Shown: positions 50,225 through 58,841, counted from the stretch's first letter. The stretch is DNA of 64,000 nucleotides from Desulfovibrio sp. JC010 (GCF_010470675.1 NZ_VOIQ01000004.1:1-64000); one strand, 5' to 3'. Numbers and translations are program-made. Notes: a model not told the origin generated them from the sequence alone.

Positions 50225-52096
50225 CTACCCCAACTCAGTCCGCTTAATCTTCCCGCTGGAAGTCTTGGGCAACTCGTCCCGGAATTCGATAGAACGTACA
50301 ATCACGATGGGACCGAGCTCGCTACGAATGTGTTCCTTCAGTTCCCGGTGCAAATCATCGGACCCGGCAACACCGTGGTTCAAGGTCACATACCCTTTGG
50401 CGACCTGCCCCTTGATCTTATCCGCAACCCCGACCACAACCGCTTCCGCAACCTGCGGATGACGGGTCAGTGCGCATTCAACCTCGGCGGTTCCGATGCG
50501 GTGGCCTGAAATATTGAGCACATCATCGGCGCGGCCCTGAATCCAGAAATAGCCGTCCTCATCCTTGCGGGCCACATCCCCGCAATAAAACATTCCCGGT
50601 ATGCGCTTCCAGTAATGGGCCATGACCTCTTCGCGGTCTCCGAGCACATCACTGAACATGGCAGGCCACGGCTTTTTAATAACCAGATAGCCGCCCTTTC
50701 CGTCCGGTACGGGATTGCCGTCAGCATCCACGACCTCGGCATCAATACCGGGCAGGGGACGGGTAACAGAACCGGGCTTGAGCACGGACACGGGCATGGG
50801 GCTGATCATGATCATTCCGGTCTCGGTCTGCCACCATGTATCAAGCACCGGGCACTGGCCTTTGCCGATATTCTCATACATCCAGAGCCATGCTTCGGGG
50901 TTGAAAGGCTCACCCACCGCGCCCAGAATGCGCAGAGAGGAAAGGTCATGCTGTTCCGGATAACGGTGCCCGAAACGCATGAGCGTCCGAATCTGGGTAG
51001 GCGAAGTATAAAAAATTGTAACCCCGTACTTGGAAATTATATTCCAGAGACGGTCAGCCTGCGGGTACAGGGAATGCCCCTCGTACATAACTGTAGTGGT
51101 CCCGGCCAGCAGCGGGCCGTAGACAAGGTAACTGTGCCCGGTGATCCAGCCCGGATCAGCTGAACACCAGAAAATATCGGTGGGTTTGAGGTCGAATACC
51201 CATTTAAAGGTCCGCTGCACCCCGACCATATAGCCGCCGTGGGAATGGACCAGCCCTTTGGGCTTTCCTGTGGTACCGGAGGTATGCAGGATGAACAGGG
51301 GATCGTCGGCTTCCATGATCTCGGCAGGCGCATGGGGACGTTCATGGCGGACAAGGTCCTCGTACCAGTAGTCGCGGGCGGAATCCATGCTCACGTCCAC
51401 ATTGGCCCGGTGCACAACCACAACGGACTCTAATGCGTCCGCTGGATCATCCAGCAGCGCACGGTCCACCTCCTCCTTGAGACGGATGACCTGACCGTTG
51501 CGGTAAAAACCGTCCACGGTAACCACCGTCCGGGGGTTGACCTCGCGGACCCTCTCGCGCAGCAGACGGGCGGAAAAACCGGAAAAGACCATGGAATGAA
51601 CCGCCCCGATACGGGCGCAGGCCAACATGGCAATAACAGTCTCAGGCAGCTGGGGCATGTAGAGGACCACCCGGTCACCCTTGCCCACTCCAAGGCCTTT
51701 AAGACCATTGGCAAAACGGTTCACGGCCCGGTAAAGCTCGTAGTAAGTGTACTGGCGTGAATCGCCCGGTTCACCTTCCCAGATCAGGGCCAGGCGGTTC
51801 TTGTTGACCGTCTCGATGTGGCGGTCAAGGGCATTGTAGGTGATGTTGCAGCGCGCGCCGTTGAACCAGCGATAGTTGGGCGCATCGGAAATATCGCAGA
51901 CCTGTTCCCATTTCTTAAACCAGTCCAGTTCTTCGGCTGCTTCTTCCCAATAGGAACAAAGATCAACTTCCGCCAGCTCCCGCGCAGCGCGCAGGTCCTG
52001 CGGATTGACCCCGGCTTCAATAAGCATCTGAGGCAGCGGGCGGAAGACCCGTTCTTCATGCAACAGGTTGTCTAGTGTGTCTTTTTTATTATCCAT
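50225..52096 (-). CDS. acs: Acetyl-CoA synthetase
   Basis: A 623-residue AMP-forming enzyme that converts acetate, ATP and CoA to acetyl-CoA. Motifs include the N-terminal WFNGARCNITYNALDRH typical of Acs, the loop TSGTTGKPKGLVHSHGG, DTWWQTETGMI and the C-terminal LPKTSSGKIKRTELG with the acetylation-controlled lysine. The start is the ATG of MDNKKDTLDN; 22 further upstream codons are open only because a repeat element happens to be readable. The Shine-Dalgarno GGAGG, six bases before this ATG, is itself part of that repeat. It converges with the hicB-like gene, leaving two bases between stops. Confidence 0.95.
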   Translation of the reverse strand: MDNKKDTLDNLLHEERVFRPLPQMLIEAGVNPQDLRAARELAEVDLCSYWEEAAEELDWFKKWEQVCDISDAPNYRWFNGARCNITYNALDRHIETVNKNRLALIWEGEPGDSRQYTYYELYRAVNRFANGLKGLGVGKGDRVVLYMPQLPETVIAMLACARIGAVHSMVFSGFSARLLRERVREVNPRTVVTVDGFYRNGQVIRLKEEVDRALLDDPADALESVVVVHRANVDVSMDSARDYWYEDLVRHERPHAPAEIMEADDPLFILHTSGTTGKPKGLVHSHGGYMVGVQRTFKWVFDLKPTDIFWCSADPGWITGHSYLVYGPLLAGTTTVMYEGHSLYPQADRLWNIISKYGVTIFYTSPTQIRTLMRFGHRYPEQHDLSSLRILGAVGEPFNPEAWLWMYENIGKGQCPVLDTWWQTETGMIMISPMPVSVLKPGSVTRPLPGIDAEVVDADGNPVPDGKGGYLVIKKPWPAMFSDVLGDREEVMAHYWKRIPGMFYCGDVARKDEDGYFWIQGRADDVLNISGHRIGTAEVECALTRHPQVAEAVVVGVADKIKGQVAKGYVTLNHGVAGSDDLHRELKEHIRSELGPIVIVRSIEFRDELPKTSSGKIKRTELG

Positions 52097-52100
52097 AGAT

Positions 52101-52170
52101 GCCTCCGGCGGCCCTGCCGGGGGCCTTAAACCCTTTTTGAAAAAAGGGTTTAAGAATCCCAAAAACTTTT
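52101..52170 (+). repeat. Intergenic hairpin repeat, copy 6 (inverted relative to acs)
   Basis: GCCTCCGGCGGC, CCTGCCGGGGGCC, a stem TTAAACCCTTTTT/AAAAAGGGTTTAA, then GAATCCCAAAAACTTTT, nearly identical to copy 5. Unlike the other copies it lies upstream of a gene, with its head four bases before the acs start codon on the opposite strand. It thus places GGAGG in the acs ribosome-binding position. The rest of the 187-base gap to the LytTR gene shows nothing else. Confidence 0.88.
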
Positions 52171-52282
52171 AATAGTTTTAAATAATCCTTTGACCCACTA
52201 CACAACCTAAACATAATAAATCTAGTATTCATCCCATATTCGGCAAACGGTGCGGGGATATCGGTAAACGGCGCATTCATGA

Positions 52283-53149
52283 TCACATCCCCAGAATCTG
52301 CTTGAGTTTGCTGATCCGCCTGCGGCTGATGGGCAGCTCGATCCTTGTTCGCCCTGCAGTACGCAGCATGAAGTTACTGCCCGGCAGGGAAGCAATCTCG
52401 GTGACCATTTCCAGATTAACCAGATACTTGCGGTGCACTCGAAAAAAACGGTGCGGGCCGAGGCGTTCTTCAAGATTTTTAAGACGGTGGGAAGTGAGAA
52501 ATTTCTGATTTGCGGTGTGTACGTAGGAATAATCTTCGTAAGCTTCCACAAAAATAATCTGGGTGTAGGGGATGAGCATCATGCGCCCGTCCTGATTGAC
52601 CGGAAGTTTTTCAATCTCCGGCTGACGGGTCTGGGAAAAATCCCATGCATTCTTGAGAGCGGAAAGAAATTTATCCTGCTCATCTTCGCCAAGGGAAAGC
52701 TGCAGGGTCTCTTCCCCGGTTTCCACCCCGGTTCCGGACTCTTTCCAGTCCGAGGGCTCGGGAACTTCGCGGAAATGGCTCTTGAAGCGGGCGATACGCT
52801 CCAAAGTCTTCTGCATACGCTCTTCATCCGGAGGCCAGATCAGGTAATCCACAGCCCCCAGTTCAAAGGCTTCGTAAGCCTTTGTCTCATCTCCGGCAAT
52901 AAAAATCAGGCCGGGTTTGTGCTTGCTGGCCCCGAGGGCCTGCGCCAGTTCCGCGCCGCTGATGCCCTCTTCAAAATCGAAGCCCAGAAATATAATTCCG
53001 TAGCCCACAGCCTTATGCAGCTCCAAAGCTTCGTCCGCGCTGACCGTTTCCCCCAGAACACGCACCAGCTTATCGCCACGCAATGTTTCGCGGATACCGC
53101 TGCGGACCTCAGCGTCCGGGTGCAGAATTAAAGTCTTCAGGCTGGGCAA
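52283..53149 (-). CDS. LytTR-type regulator with degenerate receiver
   Basis: A 288-residue regulator. Residues about 1-115 look like a response-regulator receiver, but the acidic pair reads HPDAE and the phospho-acceptor position in IIFLGFDFEEG is glycine, so phosphorylation is doubtful. Residues about 185-288 are a LytTR DNA-binding domain (IIFVEAYEDYSYVHTANQKFLTSHRLKNLEERL...FFRVHRKYLVNLE). It lies directly upstream of acs on the same strand, 187 bases apart, and may control it. It diverges from perR. Confidence 0.85.
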   Translation of the reverse strand: MPSLKTLILHPDAEVRSGIRETLRGDKLVRVLGETVSADEALELHKAVGYGIIFLGFDFEEGISGAELAQALGASKHKPGLIFIAGDETKAYEAFELGAVDYLIWPPDEERMQKTLERIARFKSHFREVPEPSDWKESGTGVETGEETLQLSLGEDEQDKFLSALKNAWDFSQTRQPEIEKLPVNQDGRMMLIPYTQIIFVEAYEDYSYVHTANQKFLTSHRLKNLEERLGPHRFFRVHRKYLVNLEMVTEIASLPGSNFMLRTAGRTRIELPISRRRISKLKQILGM

Positions 53150-53242
53150 GTGAACTCCGGCAATTACAATTAATCCAATTATTCAAGGGATAGCTTGAAT
53201 TCAGCCCGACTGCAAGCCTCTATTCTCCATGCCCACCCTCTT

Positions 53243-53265
53243 TATCATACTCCACAAGTATGATA
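53243..53265. promoter_or_regulatory. Inverted repeat between the LytTR gene and perR
   Basis: TATCATACT and AGTATGATA are perfect nine-base arms with a CCACA spacer, between two divergent regulator genes. A dimeric regulator could bind here. Which of the two is not clear; it does not match the usual PerR box. Confidence 0.45.
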
Positions 53266-53312
53266 CGGTTTACGCCAACATTAATATTTTTCATTCTCTG
53301 CGCTAAAAAAAG

Positions 53313-53341
53313 TTGACACAAACGAGAACTATTACTACTTT
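53313..53341 (+). promoter_or_regulatory. Promoter of perR
   Basis: TTGACA is followed after 17 bases by TACTTT, about 17 bases before the perR start codon. The AT-rich spacer (GAACTATTACTACTT) could hold an operator for self-control. Confidence 0.6.
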
Positions 53342-53357
53342 ATAGCCAGAGGTGCAC

Positions 53358-53747
53358 ATGAAAATAGGACAAAGAAGATCAAAACAGAGGGAACTCATTC
53401 TTGAAGAACTAAAAGGGCTGACCTGCCATCCCACAGCGGATGAGCTGTATGAACGGGTGCGCAAAAGACTCCCCAACATCAGCCTTGGCACTGTATACCG
53501 CAACCTTGAATTAATGGCGGACCACGGTGTTATCCTTAAGATTGAGACTGGCGGCAAAAACAGATTTGACGGTAACGCAGAACCGCATCCGCACATCAGG
53601 TGCTTACAATGCGGCAAAGTGGATGACGTCATGAACGAAGTGACCGCTCCTGAGATCAGCGAAATTGAAGCCCAGGGCTATGATGTAAAAGGATGCTCCA
53701 TCGAGTATTTTGGCTTATGCCCGGAATGCCGAACAAAAGTACATTAA
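53358..53747 (+). CDS. perR: PerR-type Fur-family regulator
   Basis: A 129-residue metal-dependent repressor. The winged helix includes SKQRELILEELKGLTCHPTADELYERV and LGTVYRNLELMADHG. The sensor half has a PHPHIRCLQCGKV zinc/metal segment and CPEC. It heads the oxygen-defence cluster, which suggests PerR (peroxide sensing through histidine oxidation) more than iron-sensing Fur; the family cannot be split with certainty by eye. AGAGG lies before the ATG; a GTG two codons earlier is possible. Confidence 0.85.
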   Translation: MKIGQRRSKQRELILEELKGLTCHPTADELYERVRKRLPNISLGTVYRNLELMADHGVILKIETGGKNRFDGNAEPHPHIRCLQCGKVDDVMNEVTAPEISEIEAQGYDVKGCSIEYFGLCPECRTKVH

Positions 53748-53761
53748 ATATATTTTAAAAT

Positions 53762-53810
53762 AACATCTTCATACAATACCCGTAGTTAAATATGGAGATG
53801 TTATTTTTTT
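53762..53810 (+). terminator. Terminator after perR
   Basis: AACATCTTCAT (53762-53772) pairs with ATGGAGATGTT (53792-53802), with one G-T pair, and is followed by ATTTTTTT. It separates perR from the rubrerythrin operon. Confidence 0.8.
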
Positions 53811-53910
53811 ACCCAAAAAACCTGACAGCGGCGCTATTAACTGTTAAATATCACTAGTGCCAGTTCCGTTTAAAATCTGCTGTGCAAAGCAGCGTGATAA
53901 GGAGATGTTC

Positions 53911-54486
53911 ATGTCCCAACTCAAAGGTTCCAAAACAGAAAAGAATATTCTGACCGCATTCGCAGGTGAGTCCCAGGCCCGTAACCGTTATAACTACTTT
54001 GCCTCCAAGGCTAAAAAAGAAGGTTATGTGCAGATTTCAAAAGTCTTCGAAGAAACCGCAAATCAGGAAAAAGAGCATGCCAAAAGACTGTTCAAGCTTC
54101 TTGAAGGCGGCGAAGTGGAAGTAACTGCAGCCTTCCCCGCAGGGGTGATCGGTTCCACCATTGAAAACCTTAAAGAGTCTGCCGGCGGTGAAAGACACGA
54201 ATGGGAAGAAATGTATCCCGAATTCGCCAAGGTTGCTGAAGAAGAAGGCTTCAAAGATATTGCAGCTATTTTCCGCTCAATCGCCGTGGCCGAAGAATTT
54301 CACGAAAAAAGATACCTTGCCCTTGCCAAGAACATCGAAGACGACAAGGTATTCAAAAAAGACGCTGTCACTATCTGGCAGTGTCAGAACTGTGGATACA
54401 CCCATGAAGGCACCGGTGCACCGCACAAGTGTCCCGCATGCGACCATCCGCAGGCACATTTTCAAGTCGTTTGTGAAAACTGGTAG
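53911..54486 (+). CDS. rbr: Rubrerythrin
   Basis: A 191-residue non-heme diiron peroxidase that reduces hydrogen peroxide with electrons from rubredoxin. The four-helix bundle has the iron ligands in GESQARNRY, EKEHAKR and the paired EEFHEKRY region. The C-terminal rubredoxin-like domain has CQNCGY and CPACDHP. GGAG six bases before this ATG selects it over one two codons upstream. It starts the run rbr-dfx-two rubredoxins-roo. Confidence 0.95.
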   Translation: MSQLKGSKTEKNILTAFAGESQARNRYNYFASKAKKEGYVQISKVFEETANQEKEHAKRLFKLLEGGEVEVTAAFPAGVIGSTIENLKESAGGERHEWEEMYPEFAKVAEEEGFKDIAAIFRSIAVAEEFHEKRYLALAKNIEDDKVFKKDAVTIWQCQNCGYTHEGTGAPHKCPACDHPQAHFQVVCENW

Positions 54487-54516
54487 TCCATAACCTTAAC
54501 CTGGTGGAGATTTAAA

Positions 54517-54900
54517 ATGGCTGAACTGTACGAAGTTTATAAATGTGAAGGTTGCGGTAATATCACTATGGTTCTTCATGCCGGTCCCGGCAACCTTGCC
54601 TGTTGCGGATCTGACATGATCCTCATGGCTGAAAACACTGTTGACGCTGCCAAGGAAAAACACGTTCCTGTTATTGAAAAAACTGCTGACGGCTATCTGG
54701 TCAAAGTCGGTGATGTTGCCCACCCCATGGAAGAAAAGCACTGGATCGAGTGGATTGAACTTTCCTGCGGTAACGCACGTATGATCAAGCAGCTCAAGCC
54801 GGGCGAAGCTCCCGAAGCCAAGTTCTGCTGCTGCAAGGAAAGCACCGAACCTGTTGTTGCCCGCGCATACTGTAACCTGCACGGCCTCTGGAAGGCTTAA
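54517..54900 (+). CDS. dfx: Desulfoferrodoxin (superoxide reductase)
   Basis: A 127-residue two-iron protein that reduces superoxide to hydrogen peroxide. Centre I is the desulforedoxin-like Cys4 site (CEGC and CC near residue 30). Centre II ligands are in [17 protein letters not shown] and CNLHG. One extra cysteine cluster, FCCCKE, is unusual compared with typical family members. It lies 30 bases after rubrerythrin, which would remove the peroxide it makes. Confidence 0.95.
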   Translation: MAELYEVYKCEGCGNITMVLHAGPGNLACCGSDMILMAENTVDAAKEKHVPVIEKTADGYLVKVGDVAHPMEEKHWIEWIELSCGNARMIKQLKPGEAPEAKFCCCKESTEPVVARAYCNLHGLWKA

Positions 54901-54914
54901 AACAAGGCGGCAAT

Positions 54915-55094
54915 ATGGCTGAACCAAAAGATATGTACCAATGTCAGGTAAGTAACTGCGGTTACATATACAATCCGGACAAAGGTGACCGCAAGAGCAA
55001 AACCCCCAAGGGAACTGCTTTTGCCGACCTGCCCGAAGACTGGAAATGCCCAGTCTGCGGTGCGAGTAAAAAAGCGTTCAAGCCTCTTGGCTAA
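54915..55094 (+). CDS. Rubredoxin, type 2 (Cys-x4-Cys)
   Basis: A 59-residue electron carrier. The first iron-binding pair is CQVSNCGY, Cys-x4-Cys, two residues longer than the classical Cys-x2-Cys; the second pair is CPVCGA. Such two-residue insertions are known in type-2 rubredoxins of Desulfovibrio. It starts 14 bases after dfx and is directly followed by a classical rubredoxin. Possible partners are Dfx, rubrerythrin and the flavodiiron protein. Confidence 0.9.
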   Translation: MAEPKDMYQCQVSNCGYIYNPDKGDRKSKTPKGTAFADLPEDWKCPVCGASKKAFKPLG

Positions 55095-55117
55095 CTGACC
55101 TACCACGGAGAATGAAA

Positions 55118-55276
55118 ATGAAATACGTATGTACTATTTGCGGTTGGGTTTACGATCCCGCTGAAGGCGACCCGGACGGCGGCATCGCTCCCGGCACCAA
55201 GTTTGAAGATATTCCCGAAGATTGGGAATGCCCGGTCTGCGGTGCAGGCAAGGACGATTTCGAGCCTGAAGATTAA
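55118..55276 (+). CDS. rub: Rubredoxin, classical
   Basis: A 52-residue rubredoxin: [18 protein letters not shown] at the start and [15 protein letters not shown] at the end, with both Cys-x2-Cys pairs. Electron donor to the flavodiiron oxygen reductase encoded next. GGAG seven bases before this ATG selects it over an ATG two codons upstream. Confidence 0.95.
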   Translation: MKYVCTICGWVYDPAEGDPDGGIAPGTKFEDIPEDWECPVCGAGKDDFEPED

Positions 55277-55328
55277 AAGATAACGTCCGGCACTGCCTCC
55301 GGATGTGGATAATGTGAAAATGAACACG

Positions 55329-55354
55329 GAAAGCCGGGCTATGTCCCGGCTTTC
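55329..55354 (+). other. Hairpin between rubredoxin and roo
   Basis: GAAAGCCGGG pairs perfectly with CCCGGCTTTC around a six-base loop. No T-run follows, so it is more likely an RNA-processing or 3'-stabilising hairpin setting relative levels within the operon than a full terminator. Confidence 0.5.
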
Positions 55355-55396
55355 TGACCCTGAAAACACAATTCAAAATATATTAGGAAGACTCAA

Positions 55397-56602
55397 GTGA
55401 GACCTGTTGAAATTAAAGAAGGCGTACATTGGATCGGAGTTGTAGACTGGAACTGCCGTAATTTTCACGGCTATGCCCGCTCCGCAAACGGCACCACCTA
55501 CAATGCTTTTTACATTGAAGATGAAAAAAAAGTACTGGTGGATACTGTTTCCAAAGGCAGCGAGAGTCAGTTCATCTGCTCCCTTTCGCACCTGACCAAA
55601 CCTGAAGAGATCGATTACATCGTGGTCAACCACCTTGAACCCGACCACGCCGGCTGCCTCGAAAAAATGATCGAGCTCTGCAAGCCTGAAAAAGTATTTG
55701 TTTCCGTCATGGGCGGCAAGGCTCTTAAAACCTTCTTTGACTGCGAAGACTGGCCTATCCACGTAGTCAAACCCGGTGAAGAAATTTCCATCGGTAAACG
55801 TACCCTGCGATTTTACGAAACCCGCATGCTGCACTGGCCCGACAACATGTTCACCTTTTGTCCCGAAGACAAAATTCTCTTTACCAGTGATGCCTTCGGA
55901 CAGAACATCGCCGCCAGTGAACGCTGGGTGGATGAAATGAGCAAGGAAATGGTTGCAGATCACATGCAGCAGTACTTTGCAAACATCATCACTCCCTACT
56001 CTTCCAAGGTTATCAAGACCCTCGAAACTTTTGCGGGACTGAATCTCGATGTAGACATGATCTGCCCGGACCACGGCCTCATGTTCCGTGGCGATGACTG
56101 CGCATTCGCCCTTGAAAAATACATGGAATTCGCCAAGCAGGTTCCCAAGCAGAAAGCGACCCTGTTCTACGATACCATGTGGAGTTCCACCGAACGCATG
56201 ATCAACGCTGTTGCTTCCGGTCTGGTTTCCGAAGGCATTTCCGTTAAGGTCATGTCCGTTAAGGCCAACCACCACAGTGACATCATGAGCGAAGTTTTCG
56301 ACTCCGCAGCCATTGTCATCGGTTCCCCGACCCACAATAACGGCATCCTGCCCGGTATGGCTGACGCCCTGACCTACGTTAAGGGTCTGCGTCCGCAGAA
56401 CAAAATCGGTGCCGCCGTGGGATCCTTCGGCTGGTCCGGTGAGTGCGTTAAAATTCTTAACGAATGGCTTGAAAAGATGAGCTGCGATATCATCGCCCCC
56501 CAGATCAAAGCCAAAAACCGCCCCGACCACGACACTCTTAAAGAATGCTTTCAGCTCGGCGTTGCCATTGCTGCTGCAATCAAAGAGAAGACCGGTAAAT
56601 AA
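55397..56602 (+). CDS. roo: Rubredoxin:oxygen oxidoreductase (flavodiiron protein)
   Basis: A 401-residue A-type flavoprotein that reduces O2 to water (or NO to N2O). The metallo-beta-lactamase-like half has the diiron ligands in NHLEPDHAG (H-x-E-x-D-H), and HWPDN and SDAFG. The C-terminal flavodoxin-like half binds FMN (LFYDTMWSSTERM, GSPTHNNGILP, SFGWSGE). The start is GTG with AGGA about nine bases upstream. The two rubredoxins just before are its electron donors. Confidence 0.95.
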   Translation: MRPVEIKEGVHWIGVVDWNCRNFHGYARSANGTTYNAFYIEDEKKVLVDTVSKGSESQFICSLSHLTKPEEIDYIVVNHLEPDHAGCLEKMIELCKPEKVFVSVMGGKALKTFFDCEDWPIHVVKPGEEISIGKRTLRFYETRMLHWPDNMFTFCPEDKILFTSDAFGQNIAASERWVDEMSKEMVADHMQQYFANIITPYSSKVIKTLETFAGLNLDVDMICPDHGLMFRGDDCAFALEKYMEFAKQVPKQKATLFYDTMWSSTERMINAVASGLVSEGISVKVMSVKANHHSDIMSEVFDSAAIVIGSPTHNNGILPGMADALTYVKGLRPQNKIGAAVGSFGWSGECVKILNEWLEKMSCDIIAPQIKAKNRPDHDTLKECFQLGVAIAAAIKEKTGK

Positions 56603-56608
56603 TTTATC

Positions 56609-56641
56609 CGGCCCCGGAGGACTCAGTTTCATCCGGGGCCG
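56609..56641 (+). terminator. Strong GC hairpin after roo
   Basis: CGGCCCCGGA (56609-56618) pairs with TCCGGGGCCG (56632-56641). The following AATTTCC is only weakly T-rich. Probably ends the rbr-dfx-rub-roo transcript. Confidence 0.6.
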
Positions 56642-56774
56642 AATTTCCAGATACTAATTCACAAAACCTTCTCTTTTATGCTACTAGGGAGTTGAAAAGC
56701 TAAAAATAGGACTTATTTACATAGTTATCGATAATAGTTTTTCTTAGCGTCACTATCCAAACGGAGGCTCGCAT

Positions 56775-57473
56775 ATGGCACTCGGACGCAAGCTTAAAAA
56801 AGAAGTAATGGCCGTACTGGCAGACGAGAACTGGGAAAGCAGGTTTGAAGAACTCATGGATGAGTATTCCATGCAGAACCTTGTAGCCCCGCTTTTCGCA
56901 TCGCTATGTGCAACAACGGTAATTGTCCGCTGGCATGGTGTCACCTGCTTCGGCAAGGTCATCTCGCGAATGGTTAAAGAAGACGCACCCAAGGCCCGCG
57001 TGGTCATGCGCAGAATCATGTGGATGCTCAATGAGGAGTCCGGGGGTTGTGCCTGGGGAGTCCCCGAAGCCATGGGTGAGATTGCCGCTGTGAACGATGC
57101 CATGGCTGCCGAATATGGAAAAATACTGCTCAGCTACAGCCATGAGGACGAAGAAGGGCCGGAGAACTACCTTGAATTTCCCACCCTGCTCCGGGGTGCG
57201 GTCTGGGGAGTAGCCCGCATGGCCCAGACTCGTCAGGAAATCGCAGCTCAAGCAACGGATGATCTGATCCGCTTTCTTTCCTACCCCGACCCGGTCATTC
57301 AAGGCACGGCCTGTTGGGCTCTTGGAGGACTTAAGGCGGCGGGATCCGTTAAAAAGCTTGAAGCTTTGGTGAATAATGATACTGTTATAGATATTTATAA
57401 GGACTCTTTATTGCAGTCTGTAGCAGTGGGAAGGCTGGCTCAGGAAGCTCTGGATAGAATTTCAGGGAATTAA
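56775..57473 (+). CDS. HEAT-repeat-like protein (DVU0298-type)
   Basis: A 232-residue all-helical cytoplasmic protein. Helical pairs such as LLRGAVWGVARMAQTR and DPVIQGTACWALGGLKAAGSVKKLEALV are HEAT-like. It resembles a Desulfovibrio family I know as DVU0298; its biochemical role is unknown. GGAGG precedes the ATG. It lies between roo and cydA and is probably linked to the oxygen-reduction genes. Conserved WHGVTCFG and ESGGCAWGVPEA stretches might bind a partner or cofactor. Confidence 0.75.
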   Translation: MALGRKLKKEVMAVLADENWESRFEELMDEYSMQNLVAPLFASLCATTVIVRWHGVTCFGKVISRMVKEDAPKARVVMRRIMWMLNEESGGCAWGVPEAMGEIAAVNDAMAAEYGKILLSYSHEDEEGPENYLEFPTLLRGAVWGVARMAQTRQEIAAQATDDLIRFLSYPDPVIQGTACWALGGLKAAGSVKKLEALVNNDTVIDIYKDSLLQSVAVGRLAQEALDRISGN

Positions 57474-57501
57474 ATCAACAACTTGAACAAGGAGAGGGAT
57501 G

Positions 57502-58815
57502 ATGGATGTTCTGATGCTGTCAAGGCTGCAATTTGCCATGGCAACTATGTTCCACTTCATTTTCGTACCGCTCACACTGGGACTTTCCATCATGGTTGCC
57601 GTAATGGAAACCATGTACGTGCGCACTAAAAAAGATATTTACCTGCGCATGACCAAATTCTGGGGAAAGCTGTTCGTCATTAACTTTGTTCTCGGAATCG
57701 TGACCGGAATCACACTTGAATTCCAGTTCGGTACCAACTGGTCCCGCTATTCCGAATACGTGGGTGATATCTTCGGTTCACTGCTGGCTATTGAAGCCAC
57801 CGTGGCCTTTTTCATGGAATCAACTTTTCTTGCTGCATGGATTTTCGGCTGGAAAAAACTTTCCCCCAAAATGCACGCTGCCTGTATCTGGATTGTGGCC
57901 ATCGCTTCCAATATTTCCGCAGTCTGGATCATCCTTGCCAACGGCTGGATGCAGAACCCCGTGGGTTACGTGATCCGCAACGGCCGCGCAGAACTGGACA
58001 ACTTCTACGAAGTCATCACCAACCCCTTTGCATGGGGCCAGTTCTTCCATAACGGCTTTGCCGCATTTATGGTTGCCAGCTTCTTTGTCATGGGCGTCAG
58101 CGCCTACCATCTGCTGCGCAAGAATGAAGTCGAATTCTTCAGCAAGTCTTTCAAGATGGGACTGATCGTAGCCTTCATCTTCTCCATTCTGGTTGCCGCA
58201 CAAGGCCACCACCATGCCCAGACCGTTGCTAAAATGCAGCCTGAAAAACTGGCCGCCATGGAAGCTCTCTGGGATGACCACCCGGACGGAGCTCCCATGT
58301 ACCTGCTGGCAATGCCCGATGAAAAGAACGAGAAGAACTCCATTGAGCTCTTCGGACTTCCCGGCGCACTCAGCTTCCTGGCCTTCAACGACTTTGACGC
58401 TCCTGTAAAGGGCCTCAAATCATGGCCCAAGGAAGACCGTCCTCCGGTAACCATCACATTCCTTGCTTTCCGCATCATGGTCGGACTGGGAACACTCTTC
58501 CCGCTGCTCGCTGTCTGGGGCTGGATGAAGCGCAAAGAGCTTATGGAAAACAAGCTTTACCTGCGCATCATGCTCTTCTCCATTCCGCTGCCCTATATCG
58601 CCATCTGGGCCGGTTGGGCTGTTGCTGAAGTAGGACGCCAGCCGTGGATCGTTTACGGCATGATGAAGACCAGCGATGCGGTCTCACCCATTGCCACAAG
58701 CCAGGTCGCGTTCTCATTTATCGCCCTGACCACTCTCTACACCCTGCTCGGTGCGTGTGAAATCTACCTTCTGGCAAGATTTGCCCGCAGAGGCCCTGAA
58801 CCTGAAAAGGCTTAA
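57502..58815 (+). CDS. cydA: Cytochrome bd oxidase subunit I
   Basis: A 437-residue membrane subunit binding hemes b558, b595 and d and oxidising quinol. His18 in MATMFHFIFVPLTLG is the expected heme ligand, and the GITLEFQFGTNW, GSLLAIEATVAFFMEST and GRQPWIV motifs are present. The Q-loop is of the short type. Two adjacent ATG codons are possible; the second has GGAG at seven bases. It reduces oxygen in the inner membrane and so protects the anaerobe. Confidence 0.95.
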   Translation: MDVLMLSRLQFAMATMFHFIFVPLTLGLSIMVAVMETMYVRTKKDIYLRMTKFWGKLFVINFVLGIVTGITLEFQFGTNWSRYSEYVGDIFGSLLAIEATVAFFMESTFLAAWIFGWKKLSPKMHAACIWIVAIASNISAVWIILANGWMQNPVGYVIRNGRAELDNFYEVITNPFAWGQFFHNGFAAFMVASFFVMGVSAYHLLRKNEVEFFSKSFKMGLIVAFIFSILVAAQGHHHAQTVAKMQPEKLAAMEALWDDHPDGAPMYLLAMPDEKNEKNSIELFGLPGALSFLAFNDFDAPVKGLKSWPKEDRPPVTITFLAFRIMVGLGTLFPLLAVWGWMKRKELMENKLYLRIMLFSIPLPYIAIWAGWAVAEVGRQPWIVYGMMKTSDAVSPIATSQVAFSFIALTTLYTLLGACEIYLLARFARRGPEPEKA

Positions 58816-58841
58816 GAAAGCTGTAAAACAAGGAGATAATT

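Noticed and set aside
52097-52162. N-terminal extension of acetyl-CoA synthetase by 22 residues
   Set aside because: It is read from the intergenic repeat, and a proper GGAGG precedes the inner ATG.
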